Assembly (NCBI GenBank): GCA_013815685.1
Contig: JACDFR010000003.1
Location: forward strand, 1 to 64,000
DNA length: 64,000 nt
DNA from: Ramlibacter sp.
GTDB lineage: Bacteria; Pseudomonadota; Gammaproteobacteria; Burkholderiales; Burkholderiaceae_C
Direction: 5' to 3'
The notes beneath the pieces were generated by a model, which did no database searches, was not told where the DNA came from, and saw only the letters and a list, made by a program, of their open reading frames with translations. A program made the position numbers and the translations under genes. Below, one piece after another: positions 9,020-17,537 of this stretch. Positions within the stretch are counted from its first letter, which is position 1, and every line of letters begins with the position of its first letter.

Positions 9020-10135
9020 TCAAGGAGCGGCCGCGGCGCGTGGAGGGATCTGGTCAAATATCGTCTTGAGGCAGCCCTCGTCGAGATGGATGTAATCGCG
9101 GAATGAACTTTCCTTGCAGCCTGCTACCTGCGGGTCGAAACTCCCGACGAACACAGCGTTGCTCTTCAGCGCAATGCCCTTGATGCTAGCTTCGAGCTCG
9201 GACAGCGTCCGACCGTAGTTCTCTTTGGCAACGCCGTTCCAGAATGCCGGGTGGTGGGGAGTGATGGCGATCACCGGCTGGATACCTTTGGCATGAAGGT
9301 ACCGGAGAAGTTTTTCCAGCGACTTTGCGTCTTCGCCGGTCGGCAATGTGGCCTTTTTCTTGCTGAGATTTTTCGCTTGATCCGCAGCCTTTGCACGTGC
9401 CGACTCGGTCGAAAACGTGCCAATGTGGTTCTTGGAGAACGCCATAGAACCATCCGCGTGCAGGATGTCTCTGTCAATGGCATTTGGTTGCGAGGTCGCA
9501 CCATATGGCAAGGCGGTTTTCTGCGTTGCCATCGCGATTCCGTGCTTCAAGTACTCCACTGAGAACATGGATTGGTAGTGGCTGAGGGGAAACCTCTCGA
9601 GCGCTGATGCCACGGGAATATCAAGGCGCTTCGCCATGCGCTGGTACTCGTCCGAGAACATCCGCCACTCATCGGTCTCGCGTTCGCTGATTGGGCGAAA
9701 GGATAGGTGCCGCACGCTGAGCACCAAGGTCTTCGGAAGTCTGTCCGCCTCTTCCAGAAGCGCAGTCACCGCGAGCAAGTCCTCGAAATAGTCGTTATGG
9801 GCGAAGGCGTTGTAGAACGTCTGCCCAGGAAAAGTGTTGGCTGTAGCCACCTCGAAACGGCTGCCCGCGAACAACAGCACATCCGGCTTCGATGGCATGA
9901 GCCGCACATGTTCGCGACGAAGCCCTCGAAAATCGATGTTTGGACCATCGAGCGCGAAATTCTGGCCGCGATTCAGGACCTCGGCGACCTCGCGCAGTGC
10001 GCCGACTCGAAACGTCAGAGGGTTCAACAGATAGTTGAAAAGTCCCAGAAGCAGTATCACCGCGAGGGCCGTCGCGCTGATCCAAGCGACGAGCGCGCGC
10101 ACGCTCCCCGTAGCCGATTTAGATCGATCATTCAT
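9020..10135 (-). CDS. Membrane-anchored SGNH/DltD-like protein
   Basis: This 371-residue protein begins with one transmembrane anchor (about residues 13-36) and continues as a periplasmic domain. An SGNH-like nucleophile motif LLFAGSRFEV puts serine 92 where GDS/GSS stands in related enzymes. A DxxH pair, D347 and H350 (DYIHLDEG), closes the presumed catalytic triad. DltD proteins and AlgJ/AlgX-type acetyltransferases share this arrangement and work with MBOAT partners. It is the first gene of the operon, and its stop lies within the leader of the MBOAT gene. It probably completes transfer of the aminoacyl group to, or edits it on, an envelope polymer; the acceptor is unknown. Confidence 0.72.
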   Translation of the reverse strand: MNDRSKSATGSVRALVAWISATALAVILLLGLFNYLLNPLTFRVGALREVAEVLNRGQNFALDGPNIDFRGLRREHVRLMPSKPDVLLFAGSRFEVATANTFPGQTFYNAFAHNDYFEDLLAVTALLEEADRLPKTLVLSVRHLSFRPISERETDEWRMFSDEYQRMAKRLDIPVASALERFPLSHYQSMFSVEYLKHGIAMATQKTALPYGATSQPNAIDRDILHADGSMAFSKNHIGTFSTESARAKAADQAKNLSKKKATLPTGEDAKSLEKLLRYLHAKGIQPVIAITPHHPAFWNGVAKENYGRTLSELEASIKGIALKSNAVFVGSFDPQVAGCKESSFRDYIHLDEGCLKTIFDQIPPRAAAAP

Positions 10136-10585
10136 GTTCTCCCCTTTGAAAAACTCGTCTTCTGCTGTAGCCCTGCACAGCTCTTCTCAACCGCAGTACG
10201 CCGCCTAGGGGATCGTCTGCGTTGTATGGCGAAGGAAGAAGTCGCGCGATATCTCCGGCGCCTATTGAAAATCTATATTCATGATTTGTCTCCTACAACA
10301 ACTTGTGATTTAACTCGTCGATAGCGCATTACCGAACTGGCTCACGTCCTTGGCATCGGCTGTTTGCACTCCGGATCCGCTTTGTGCACTTGACATGCAT
10401 CAAGCGATACCGAAAAACCATTTAACTGCAGCTGAATATTGAAGCCTAGCTACTATAGTTAGTAGATAAGCTAGAAATAATTTAACGCTGGTTGTGGTAC
10501 GAGTTGAATGGGTCGTTTTTTCAATGGCACTGCTAAATAAATGAATTTCTATTAAGTGGTTTTTCTTGAACGGATCGGAAGCGAA
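10136..10585. promoter_or_regulatory. AT-rich intergenic region upstream of the carrier-protein operon
   Basis: These 450 bp hold no convincing gene and are clearly richer in A and T than their surroundings. The minus-strand operon starting at 10135 must be transcribed from here. One candidate promoter on the minus strand is TTGTTG and TATAGA about 18 bases apart near 10275-10300. A GGGGAGAAC Shine-Dalgarno precedes the first gene. The remaining part (10330-10585) leads into the IS5 remnant and shows only decayed sequence. Confidence 0.4.
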
Positions 10586-11200
10586 TTTCGATCCTGCGGG
10601 TGCATCTGATGCAGAACTGGCTTGCGTTGAGCGACCCAGCGATGGAAGAGGCACTGTATGAGACGCCTCACTGCGCAGCTTCGCGCACCTGAGCCTGATC
10701 GAGCCGCTTTCCGACGAGACCACCATCCTGAACTTCCGCCACCTGCTGGAGGAGAACGACCTGGCCGAGGACATCCTGAAGCTGGTCAACGAAGCACCTG
10801 GCCAATAAGGGATTGCTGCTCAAGCGAGGCAGCATCGTGGACGCCACCATCATCGCGGCGCCCAGCTTCACCAAGAACGCCCAAGGCGAACGCGACCCTG
10901 AGATGCACCAGACCAAGAAGGGCAACCAGTGGTACTTCGGCATGAAGGCCCACATCGCCGTGGACGCTGACAGCGGCCTGGTGCACACGGTCACCACCAC
11001 CGCGGCCAACGAGGCGGCGTAGAACAGGTCGCCGACCTGTTGCACGGCAAGGAAGAACGCGTGTACGCCGACGCGGGCTACCGGGGAGCCCAGAGCCGTG
11101 TGAACCGCGACGACCTGCAGTGGCACATCGCAGCCAGGCCGAGTGACATTGCCAAGATGCCCGAGGACCGAGACCCGTTCAGGAAGCCTTCGGCGAAGTG
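10586..11200 (+). mobile_element. Degraded IS5-family transposase remnant
   Basis: Pieces of one transposase can be read in changing frames: ILRVHLMQNW and LSDPAMEEALYE near the start, LIEPLSDETTILNFRHLLEE next, then [37 protein letters not shown] and VYADAGYRGAQSR. These are characteristic of IS5-group DDE transposases. Frame changes fall near 10665, 10800 and 11020, and the C-terminus with the final catalytic region is missing, so the element is inactive. It sits exactly between the carrier-protein operon and the chromate cluster. No terminal inverted repeats were identified. Confidence 0.8.
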
Positions 11201-12087
11201 GGATTTCCGTTTGCCTTCCACTCCTCGATGCCGCCGGCAAGAAACTCAGCATTGAGGCCCGCGGCTCTCAAGCGCAATGCCGTGCCGCGACTCATCTCGT
11301 GCCCGGCGACGCAGTAGACGATCACCTTTTGACCAGAGGGGAGTTCGTGTGCCCAGTCGTTCACCAGCGACGGATCCCGCCATGTCGCGCCCTGGATCAA
11401 GTCGCTCGCCGCTTCGAACGCCCCGGCGCGACGCACATCGAGAAGTAGTGCGCCCTCGACATCCCCGTGCGCCGCAGCGTGTGGTTCGGCCGCGTCATGG
11501 ACAACCCGTTGGTAGCGCTCGTGCACTCCCCCCCAGCGAATGTTGGCCATGAATGCGTCCACGTAAGCGCCCGCCCGGGCGCCATAGTCGATGTGGTAAG
11601 CGTGCTCGTACATGTCCAGCGCAAGGATGGGAATAGCGCCGGCGAGCGCGTGAGTGTGATCTGCAGCCCATTGATTCGTCAGCGATCCGTCCTGGGGCAG
11701 GAAAGTCAAAAGCACCCAGCCCGAGCCACCCGAAAGAGCGCGAGCCATGGCGCTGAACTCCGCTTTCCAGCGTTCGACGCTTCCGAAATTCGCAGCAAGC
11801 GCAACGCCCATCGGTGGAGGAACTCCGGCCGGTGGGCTGCCGAGACTGTCGAAGTACAGCTCGTGAAGCAGCATCGAGTTGGCCGCGATCAATTCCTCAC
11901 GCTTCAATCCGTTGAGGCTGAAGTTGGCAATCGATTGAAAGTCCACAGATGACAGCTCTGCCCGAATGGCATTCAGCCGTCGCACGGCACCCGAGTAGTT
12001 GTTCTCATGGTGACTGCGTATCAGCGACTCAGACAGCCCCTGAAGTTCGGAGGGGTTGAAGGGAAGGGGTTTGGGGGTTGCATTCAT
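11179..12087 (-). CDS. Fe/Mn superoxide dismutase fused to a rhodanese domain (ChrC-ChrE-like)
   Basis: Residues 1-205 form an iron/manganese superoxide dismutase domain with SHHENNYSGAV near the N-terminus, LLHELYFDSL, and the metal-ligand segment ALDMYEHAYHIDYG. Residues 212-302 form a rhodanese domain with the active-site cysteine in VYCVAGHEMSRG. In known chromate operons ChrC is a superoxide dismutase and ChrE a rhodanese-like protein made from separate genes; here they are joined. The role would be detoxifying superoxide and handling thiols produced by chromate stress, in the cytoplasm. Its 3' end overlaps the tail of the IS5 remnant, so the last residues may not be ancestral. Confidence 0.85.
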   Translation of the reverse strand: MNATPKPLPFNPSELQGLSESLIRSHHENNYSGAVRRLNAIRAELSSVDFQSIANFSLNGLKREELIAANSMLLHELYFDSLGSPPAGVPPPMGVALAANFGSVERWKAEFSAMARALSGGSGWVLLTFLPQDGSLTNQWAADHTHALAGAIPILALDMYEHAYHIDYGARAGAYVDAFMANIRWGGVHERYQRVVHDAAEPHAAAHGDVEGALLLDVRRAGAFEAASDLIQGATWRDPSLVNDWAHELPSGQKVIVYCVAGHEMSRGTALRLRAAGLNAEFLAGGIEEWKANGNPTSPKAS

Positions 12088-12226
12088 CGTTGTTTTCGCC
12101 GTGTATTGCCTACAAGAAGGGGACTTCGATCAGTTTCGAACCAGCTTCGACGTCGCGTGGCGCTCTCTGAAGAGCAGAGCACGCGAGGCCAAGCAGTTCA
12201 TCTCATGATAAAAGTAGAGATCGCTA

Positions 12227-12241
12227 CATATTCGTAATATG
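12227..12241. promoter_or_regulatory. Perfect inverted repeat upstream of the SOD-rhodanese gene
   Basis: CATATTCGTAATATG is a perfect palindrome with six-base arms and a three-base centre. It lies in the AT-rich 266-bp gap between the ChrB-domain gene and the SOD-rhodanese start. A dimeric repressor such as an ArsR-type protein could bind here. No regulator gene is adjacent, and the rest of the gap contains no recognisable gene. Confidence 0.4.
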
Positions 12242-12353
12242 CGATATAACTCTGACTTTGGCAATGGGCATTTCCAGCGCCGTAGCGCGATGAGACAGGC
12301 CCGCCTTTTCCAGCTACAGGGTTGCGGCAAAACGCAGTGATTGCCGACAGGGG

Positions 12354-12812
12354 TCAGGCGGTGATCCGAGGCGGCCAGTTGTGGGTTTCGTCCTGGCCAT
12401 CGCGGCACCAGGCATGCAGCGCGTCATACATGACGAGGCCATGCCTCAACATTTCATGGTCGTCGGCGAACACGCGCGAGAGGCCGAGCGAGATCGCATA
12501 CAGCCCAGCCGACTGTGGCGCGAGATCAAGCCTCGAGGTGTCCGCACCGCGGATGATGATGGCCAGGCGCTGAAGGGCGGGGTCCTCGAGATGGTATTTC
12601 GCCAGGAAGGCATCAAAGCTGCACAACTCGCCCACGTGGCTCAGCTCCACGCCAGGGACGTCATAGGGTGTAGCGCCGGCGTCGGCCGCGGTTTTCAGGA
12701 CCTCGGCGGCCGGCACGTAGAGAAATTCGGCCTCGCGATCTATGAAGCGCGTGATCAACCAAGGACATGCGATCCGGTCGATCTTCGGACGTTCGCGGGT
12801 TACCCATTTCAT
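12354..12812 (-). CDS. ChrB-domain protein (short chromate-resistance paralogue)
   Basis: This 152-residue protein begins KWVTRERPKIDRIACPWLI and matches the C-terminal half of ChrB, which has RLWVDRVASAWLIRRFIDP in the full-length copy of this cluster. It continues through the shared pattern FLYVPAAEV and ELSHVGELCSFDAFL. The ATG at 12812 is preceded by GGGAGAAG and is preferred over an upstream in-frame ATG. ChrB regulates or assists chromate efflux; stand-alone C-terminal-domain versions are common in chromate clusters. It lies between chrA and the SOD-rhodanese gene, all on the minus strand. Confidence 0.8.
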   Translation of the reverse strand: MKWVTRERPKIDRIACPWLITRFIDREAEFLYVPAAEVLKTAADAGATPYDVPGVELSHVGELCSFDAFLAKYHLEDPALQRLAIIIRGADTSRLDLAPQSAGLYAISLGLSRVFADDHEMLRHGLVMYDALHAWCRDGQDETHNWPPRITA

Positions 12813-12903
12813 GTGTCTTCTCCCTCGATGAAAAGAAGTCGATCGATGCCCAGGCAAATTAACGCTGCAGCACTTTCGTCACGTGTCGCGAGATGCCCGG
12901 CCC

Positions 12904-14274
12904 TTAACGCAGTTGCGGCAACAGCAAGGTCACCACCAGCCCGATGGCCGCACAGGCACCGAGCAGTGGCAGCACACCAACTTTGAAGCGGAAGAGCGCG
13001 ATGGCGGCCGCGACGGTGATAGCCGCAGACAATGCGTCGAACCGATCACTGAAACCCTGAGGCCACAGCACGTGATACGCGAAGAAAAGCGCCAGATTCA
13101 AGATGACGCCAACTACGGCCGCAGTGATCGCCGACAGCGGTGCCGTGAAGCCAAGTTTTCCGTGGGTTGCCTCGACGGCCGGACCGCCGGCAAGAATGAA
13201 GATGAACGACGGCAAGAAAGTGAAGAAAGTGACCACCGTGGCTGCGAGCGCCGCGCCGACGAATAACGCGTCGGGTCCAAGGACCTGCTTCAACCATCCG
13301 CCGACAAAGCCCACGAAAGCCACGACCATGATCAGCGGACCCGGTGTCGTTTCGCCCAGCGCCAAGCCGTCGATCATCTGCGCACCAGAAAGCCAGTGGT
13401 GCTGCTCGACCGCACCTTGGTACACATACGGCAGCACCGCATAAGCGCCGCCGAAAGTCAGCATGGCAGCCTTGGTGAAAAACCACCCCATCTGCGTCAG
13501 CGTGCCCTGCAGGCCTTGCGTGACCACGAGAACCCCCATCGTCACGGCCCACATGCCCAGCCCGACGCCGAGCACCTTGAGCAAGTGGCTTCGGGAGAAA
13601 CGCGCATGCACCGGCGTGGGGGTATCGTCATCGATCAGCGCCGGGCCGTAGCTCTGCTTTGCTGCCCCGTGACCACCACCAAGCGCAAACGCCGAAGGTG
13701 CCCAGCGCGCTCCGAGGTAGCCGATCAAGGCCGCTGCGGCGACGATCGCGGGAAACGGCGTGTCGAACGCAAAAATGGCAACGAAGGCAGCTGCGGCGAT
13801 CCCCCACATCCACCCGTTCTTCAGAGCCCGGGTGCCGATACGGTGCGCTGCATGCAGCACCAACGCCGTGACAGCAGGCTTGATGCCGTAGAAGATGCCG
13901 GCCACGATCGGTACATCGCCGAACCGAAGGTAGATCCAAGACAGTGCAATCAGAATGAACAAGGACGGCAGCACGAACAAGGCGCCGGCGACGATCCCAC
14001 CCCATGTGCGATGCATCAACCACCCGATATAGGTGGCCAACTGTTGTGCCTCGGGGCCAGGTAGCACCATGCAGTAATTGAGTGCATGCAGGAATCGCTT
14101 CTCGCTGATCCAGCGGCGCCGCTCCACCAGCTCCGTGTGCATGATCGCGATCTGCCCAGCCGGGCCTCCGAAGCTGATGAAACCCAGCTTCAGCCAGAAC
14201 CAAAATGCCTCGGCGAAGCCGATGGGATCGGGCGCAACGGCGGGCGTTTGGCCCTCATCAAGCACGGCGCTCAC
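12904..14274 (-). CDS. chrA: Chromate efflux transporter ChrA
   Basis: This 456-residue membrane protein is a full-length two-domain member of the CHR family. The N-terminal copy shows GFISFGGPAGQIAIMH, and the C-terminal copy shows FGGAYAVLPYVYQ followed by GLALGETTPGPLIMV. About ten to twelve hydrophobic segments are visible. ChrA exports chromate from the cytoplasm using the proton-motive force. It lies 91 bp downstream of chrB and about 90 bp before the ChrB-domain gene, consistent with one resistance operon. Confidence 0.93.
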   Translation of the reverse strand: MSAVLDEGQTPAVAPDPIGFAEAFWFWLKLGFISFGGPAGQIAIMHTELVERRRWISEKRFLHALNYCMVLPGPEAQQLATYIGWLMHRTWGGIVAGALFVLPSLFILIALSWIYLRFGDVPIVAGIFYGIKPAVTALVLHAAHRIGTRALKNGWMWGIAAAAFVAIFAFDTPFPAIVAAAALIGYLGARWAPSAFALGGGHGAAKQSYGPALIDDDTPTPVHARFSRSHLLKVLGVGLGMWAVTMGVLVVTQGLQGTLTQMGWFFTKAAMLTFGGAYAVLPYVYQGAVEQHHWLSGAQMIDGLALGETTPGPLIMVVAFVGFVGGWLKQVLGPDALFVGAALAATVVTFFTFLPSFIFILAGGPAVEATHGKLGFTAPLSAITAAVVGVILNLALFFAYHVLWPQGFSDRFDALSAAITVAAAIALFRFKVGVLPLLGACAAIGLVVTLLLPQLR

Positions 14275-14365
14275 AGCGTGCTTTCCGCGATGGGTGGCCC
14301 GGCAATGCAGATGAGAACCCCATCGAGTTCCCAGGCGAATAGACGGCGCGACCGGCTTTTTTCAT

Positions 14366-15349
14366 TTACGTGCCCCTTTGTTTCTTAGTGCGTTGTTCGT
14401 CACGCTGGTAGTGCGCATAGAACGAGTCGAGCACTGTGCTGATTTCCGCCAGCAAGCCATCGTCGTCCGCCAGTCGTTCGCGAGCGCCGGTGAGCACGGC
14501 CTCGAAACCCAATGCCTCCGGGACCGACGCACCACCCACGTCCAAGGAGTGCACCATGGCTCCCAGGCGCATGAGTGCGGCGTCCTCCTCGAGGCCGAAG
14601 CTCGCCAGCAACGTTTCAAAGGTGACCCTGTCCCCCACGTGCGTGAAAGCAGCGCCGTCGAAGTCGAAACCAAGCGCCTTGCGCGGGCAGTCGGCAGGTT
14701 TGGCGATCCATTGAAAGCGAGCCGCAGGATCGATGAAGCGACGGATCAGCCAGGCACTCGCGACACGGTCGACCCAGAGCCGCTTGCGAGTGGCCCAGAG
14801 CCGCCCCTGGTAGTCGCCGATCTTGAGGCGCGGGACTTGATTGGCAGTCTCCTGCGGCTCGTCGGGCGACAGCAACTGGCCTATGCGGTTGCTGAAGTCC
14901 GTCCATGACGCCTCGGCTTCGACGCCGGCGTCCCCAGGGAAGAAGTCGATCGCGCACAACGCGTCGTAGTCACGCCGATGCTTCTTGTGCAGTCGGGCCA
15001 GTTCAGCGGGGCCCAGCCCGGACAGTGAAGCTGCGGATTCCTTCCAGCTTTTGATGAGAACAGCGTAGTCCTCGCTGCGATCGAAAAGGGCAGGGTAGGC
15101 CTCGGCGTCATCCGCATTTGTCGCCACCGCCGAGAGTATCCAGGCATTGCCACCTTCGCGTGCACATTCGTCCGAAAGCTCTTTCAGCGCATCTTGATGT
15201 GACGCAGTGGCCGGCAAAAGGTAGGCACCGTCGCGCAGCGCGGCGCAGCCCAGCGCCTTCAGCGCGCGCCAGATGCGCATCCGGGCTGTAGCGCTCTGTG
15301 TGGGCAGCGAAAGCACCAGGATGAGCCAGTGCATGTCTGATTTTTCCAT
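14366..15349 (-). CDS. chrB: Chromate-sensing regulator/resistance protein ChrB
   Basis: This 327-residue protein has the two-part structure of ChrB. An N-terminal PaaX-like region begins WLILVLSLPTQSATARMRIWR. A C-terminal domain contains KRLWVDRVASAWLIRRFIDP and FTHVGDRVTFETLL. In characterised systems ChrB acts as a chromate-responsive regulator of the operon. It is the first gene of the minus-strand cluster. The ATG used is supported by its position just after an AT-rich promoter region; a second in-frame ATG lies five codons later. Confidence 0.9.
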   Translation of the reverse strand: MEKSDMHWLILVLSLPTQSATARMRIWRALKALGCAALRDGAYLLPATASHQDALKELSDECAREGGNAWILSAVATNADDAEAYPALFDRSEDYAVLIKSWKESAASLSGLGPAELARLHKKHRRDYDALCAIDFFPGDAGVEAEASWTDFSNRIGQLLSPDEPQETANQVPRLKIGDYQGRLWATRKRLWVDRVASAWLIRRFIDPAARFQWIAKPADCPRKALGFDFDGAAFTHVGDRVTFETLLASFGLEEDAALMRLGAMVHSLDVGGASVPEALGFEAVLTGARERLADDDGLLAEISTVLDSFYAHYQRDEQRTKKQRGT

Positions 15350-15359
15350 GTAACTGATA

Positions 15360-15377
15360 ATACATTTATGTCTGTAT
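15360..15377. promoter_or_regulatory. Inverted repeat in the chrB/MFS divergent promoter
   Basis: ATACATTTATGTCTGTAT has five-base arms, ATACA and TGTAT, and lies just upstream of chrB. On the minus strand it overlaps a plausible promoter with TTGTAG and TATTAT 17 bases apart. Its position between the divergent chrB and MFS genes fits an operator for ChrB or another regulator, but binding is inferred only from placement and symmetry. Confidence 0.4.
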
Positions 15378-15516
15378 ATCTACAACATGCAATGACTCGG
15401 TTCCTTGAGGTCTTTAATTACATCGCAATCCCCGCAGTGTGAACCCAGAAGGCCGGCTGCTGCGCTGTGGACGTTTTGATCCGCTCAAAAAATGCAGCCA
15501 CAGCGATGAGAAAGCA

Positions 15517-16791
15517 ATGAACAACGATCCCGAGACTCGCCCGCGCTGCGGGATCGCGCGCCTGCTGCCGACTGGTGTCGATGTCAGCGCGGCGCCTCTG
15601 CTGGCCGCCAGGGCGCTACGCGCCTTTGGCGATGGGTACATGGCTGTGTTGCTGCCGGCCTACCTGCTCTCAATTGGGCTGGGCACGCTGGAGGTGGGCA
15701 TCGTGAGCACTGCGACGATGCTGGGCTCCGCGCTGGCCACGCTAGCGGTAGGTGCGTGGGGTTACCGGTTTGCAGGTGGAGGGTTGCTACGCGGTGCTGC
15801 CTTGTTGATGGCCGCTACCGGCTTGGGCTTTGCGGGTCTCTCATCGTTCTGGCCTTTGCTGGTCGTGGCGCTTGTCGGCACGCTCAACCCCAGTTCGGGT
15901 GACGTGAGCGTTTTCCTTCCTCTTGAACACGCCCGCCTGGCCGCCGCGGCGCAAGGCCATCAGCGAACCGCGCTGTTTGCGCGCTACAGCCTTTTGGGTG
16001 CGCTGTTCGCCGCAATGGGGGCCTTGGCCGCAGCCGTGCCGGATTGGCTGGTTCGACACAGCGAACTCGCACGCCTCGACGCGCTGCGCGGGATGTTCCT
16101 GGTGTACGCGGCGACAGGGTTGACCGTTTTCTGGATTTATCGAGATCTGCCGGCACATGGCGGAGACAACAATGCGGGCGGCGTGCCTGTCGCGCCAGCG
16201 CCCTTGGGGCCATCGCGCCGAGTAGTGGTGCGATTGGCAGCGCTCTTCAGCGTCGACGCCTTTGCCGGTGGACTGACGGTCAACGCGTTGATGTCGCTGT
16301 GGCTGCTGGAGCGATTTGGTCTCTCGCTGACCCAGGCAGGCGTGTTCTTCTTCTGGACTGGCCTGCTCAGTGCGGCGTCGCAGCTGGCTGCACCGCTGGT
16401 CGCCCGGCGCATCGGGTTGTTAAACACAATGGTTTTCACGCATCTGCCGGCCAACGTTTGCCTGGTGTTGGCGGCACTGGCGCCAAGCCTGCCGATCGCA
16501 TTGGGCTTGCTGATGATTCGCAGCGCGCTGTCATCGATGGACGTCCCCACGCGAACGGCCTACGTGATGGCGGTGGTGACTCCGGCGGAGCGCAGCGCCG
16601 CAGCGAGTTTCACCGCCGTACCACGGAGTCTGGCCGCAGCAATTAGCCCGACCATCAGCGGCGCGCTCTTCGCGGCCGGATGGATCGCATTGCCGCTCAT
16701 CGCATGCGGTCTCATCAAGATTTCCTACGACCTCGCGCTCTGGCGCGCCATGCGGCGGGATCAACTCGACGGGGAGAAATCAAAGAGTTAA
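15517..16791 (+). CDS. Major facilitator superfamily transporter of the chromate cluster
   Basis: This 424-residue protein has about twelve hydrophobic segments and a glycine-rich, MFS-like helix pattern (for example ALRAFGDGYMAVLLPAYLL at the first helix). It is transcribed divergently from chrB. MFS genes are recurrent partners of chrA-chrB clusters, but the substrate is not established and should not be assumed to be chromate. The start chosen is the ATG at 15517; an in-frame GTG at 15439 would add 26 unlikely residues. Confidence 0.8.
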   Translation: MNNDPETRPRCGIARLLPTGVDVSAAPLLAARALRAFGDGYMAVLLPAYLLSIGLGTLEVGIVSTATMLGSALATLAVGAWGYRFAGGGLLRGAALLMAATGLGFAGLSSFWPLLVVALVGTLNPSSGDVSVFLPLEHARLAAAAQGHQRTALFARYSLLGALFAAMGALAAAVPDWLVRHSELARLDALRGMFLVYAATGLTVFWIYRDLPAHGGDNNAGGVPVAPAPLGPSRRVVVRLAALFSVDAFAGGLTVNALMSLWLLERFGLSLTQAGVFFFWTGLLSAASQLAAPLVARRIGLLNTMVFTHLPANVCLVLAALAPSLPIALGLLMIRSALSSMDVPTRTAYVMAVVTPAERSAAASFTAVPRSLAAAISPTISGALFAAGWIALPLIACGLIKISYDLALWRAMRRDQLDGEKSKS

Positions 16792-16861
16792 GTACGATTC
16801 CGCAAATTTTTCAGGAATCACGGCCGACCCTCATGCTGCGCTTGACTGTAATTTGACATAA

Positions 16862-16874
16862 TATACATCGTATA
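16862..16874. promoter_or_regulatory. Short palindrome at the right end of the chromate cluster
   Basis: TATACATCGTATA has five-base arms around a three-base centre and follows a TTGACA element. It lies in the 86-bp gap between the MFS gene and the ankyrin gene. It resembles the ATACA/TGTAT repeat upstream of chrB only loosely. No properly spaced -10 box was found, so this could be a relic operator or chance. Confidence 0.22.
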
Positions 16875-16877
16875 AAG

Positions 16878-17537
16878 TTACCATTTCCCCTTGGGCTGGG
16901 CTGAGCGAACGGCTGCCGCGATCAGGTCCGCGGCCTCCTTGCGGTTGGCGCGATTGGCAAAGTCGATCGCCGTCAGGCCCAGCTGATTTTTCAGCTTCGG
17001 GTCGGCGCCCGCGTCCAGCAGCAACTTCACGGCGGCGGGCGTTCCGTAGTGCGCCGCCATCATCAAGGGCGTGGTTCCGTTCGGCGATTCCGCGTCGATA
17101 TAGGCGTGGTTCTCCAGCAGGAGATCAATGACCGGCATATGGCCATTGGTCGCCGCGTAATGCAGCGGAGTCCAACCGGTCTTGTTGACGTCTGCTCCAC
17201 GATCGATCAGTTTCCTGACCAGTTCCAGGTGCCCCTTGAGCGCGGCCATCATCAGCGGACTCTCATCCTGGGCCGTCCTGACTTCCACGTTCGACTTTGG
17301 CCAGGCAATCAGGGCCTCGGCCGCCTTCAACGACGAGTCCCGCAGCGCTACGTATAGTCCGGGCAAACCGGCAGGATCGGGAGTGTTGGGGTCGAACCCC
17401 CGCTTCAGCAGCGTCGTAATGGCGCCCGGACTGTCCTGTTTGATGGCGATAAAGAAATCCTCATACGACCCCGCCATAGCGACGGAATAACCAGTCACGA
17501 CAACAAGATATAAGAGGTTTCGAAGGTAAATTCTCAT
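16878..17537 (-). CDS. Exported ankyrin-repeat protein
   Basis: This 219-residue protein begins with a signal peptide (LLYLVVVTGYSVAMAGS). It then carries about five ankyrin repeats, with typical TPLHYAATNGHMPVIDLLLE and TPLMMAAHYGTPAAVKLLLD units. The exported location suggests a periplasmic protein-protein interaction role; the partner is unknown. It overlaps tatD by four bases and is last in the holB-pilZ-tatD series, an arrangement common in Burkholderiales. Confidence 0.87.
   Translation of the reverse strand: MRIYLRNLLYLVVVTGYSVAMAGSYEDFFIAIKQDSPGAITTLLKRGFDPNTPDPAGLPGLYVALRDSSLKAAEALIAWPKSNVEVRTAQDESPLMMAALKGHLELVRKLIDRGADVNKTGWTPLHYAATNGHMPVIDLLLENHAYIDAESPNGTTPLMMAAHYGTPAAVKLLLDAGADPKLKNQLGLTAIDFANRANRKEAADLIAAAVRSAQPKGKW

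Noticed and set aside
10180..10300. A tiny minus-strand frame MNIDFQ with GGAG upstream, continuing APEISRDFFLRHTTQTIP after a TAG
   Set aside because: It could be a decayed leader peptide or small DltX-like gene, but a stop after six codons and no known homology do not support a feature.
10400..10789. A minus-strand frame of 129 residues over the IS5 remnant
   Set aside because: It is antisense to the recognisable transposase fragments and shows low-complexity serine-rich sequence.
12130..12408. A minus-strand frame upstream of the SOD-rhodanese gene
   Set aside because: It overlaps the end of the ChrB-domain gene and has no domain pattern; the region looks like promoter sequence.
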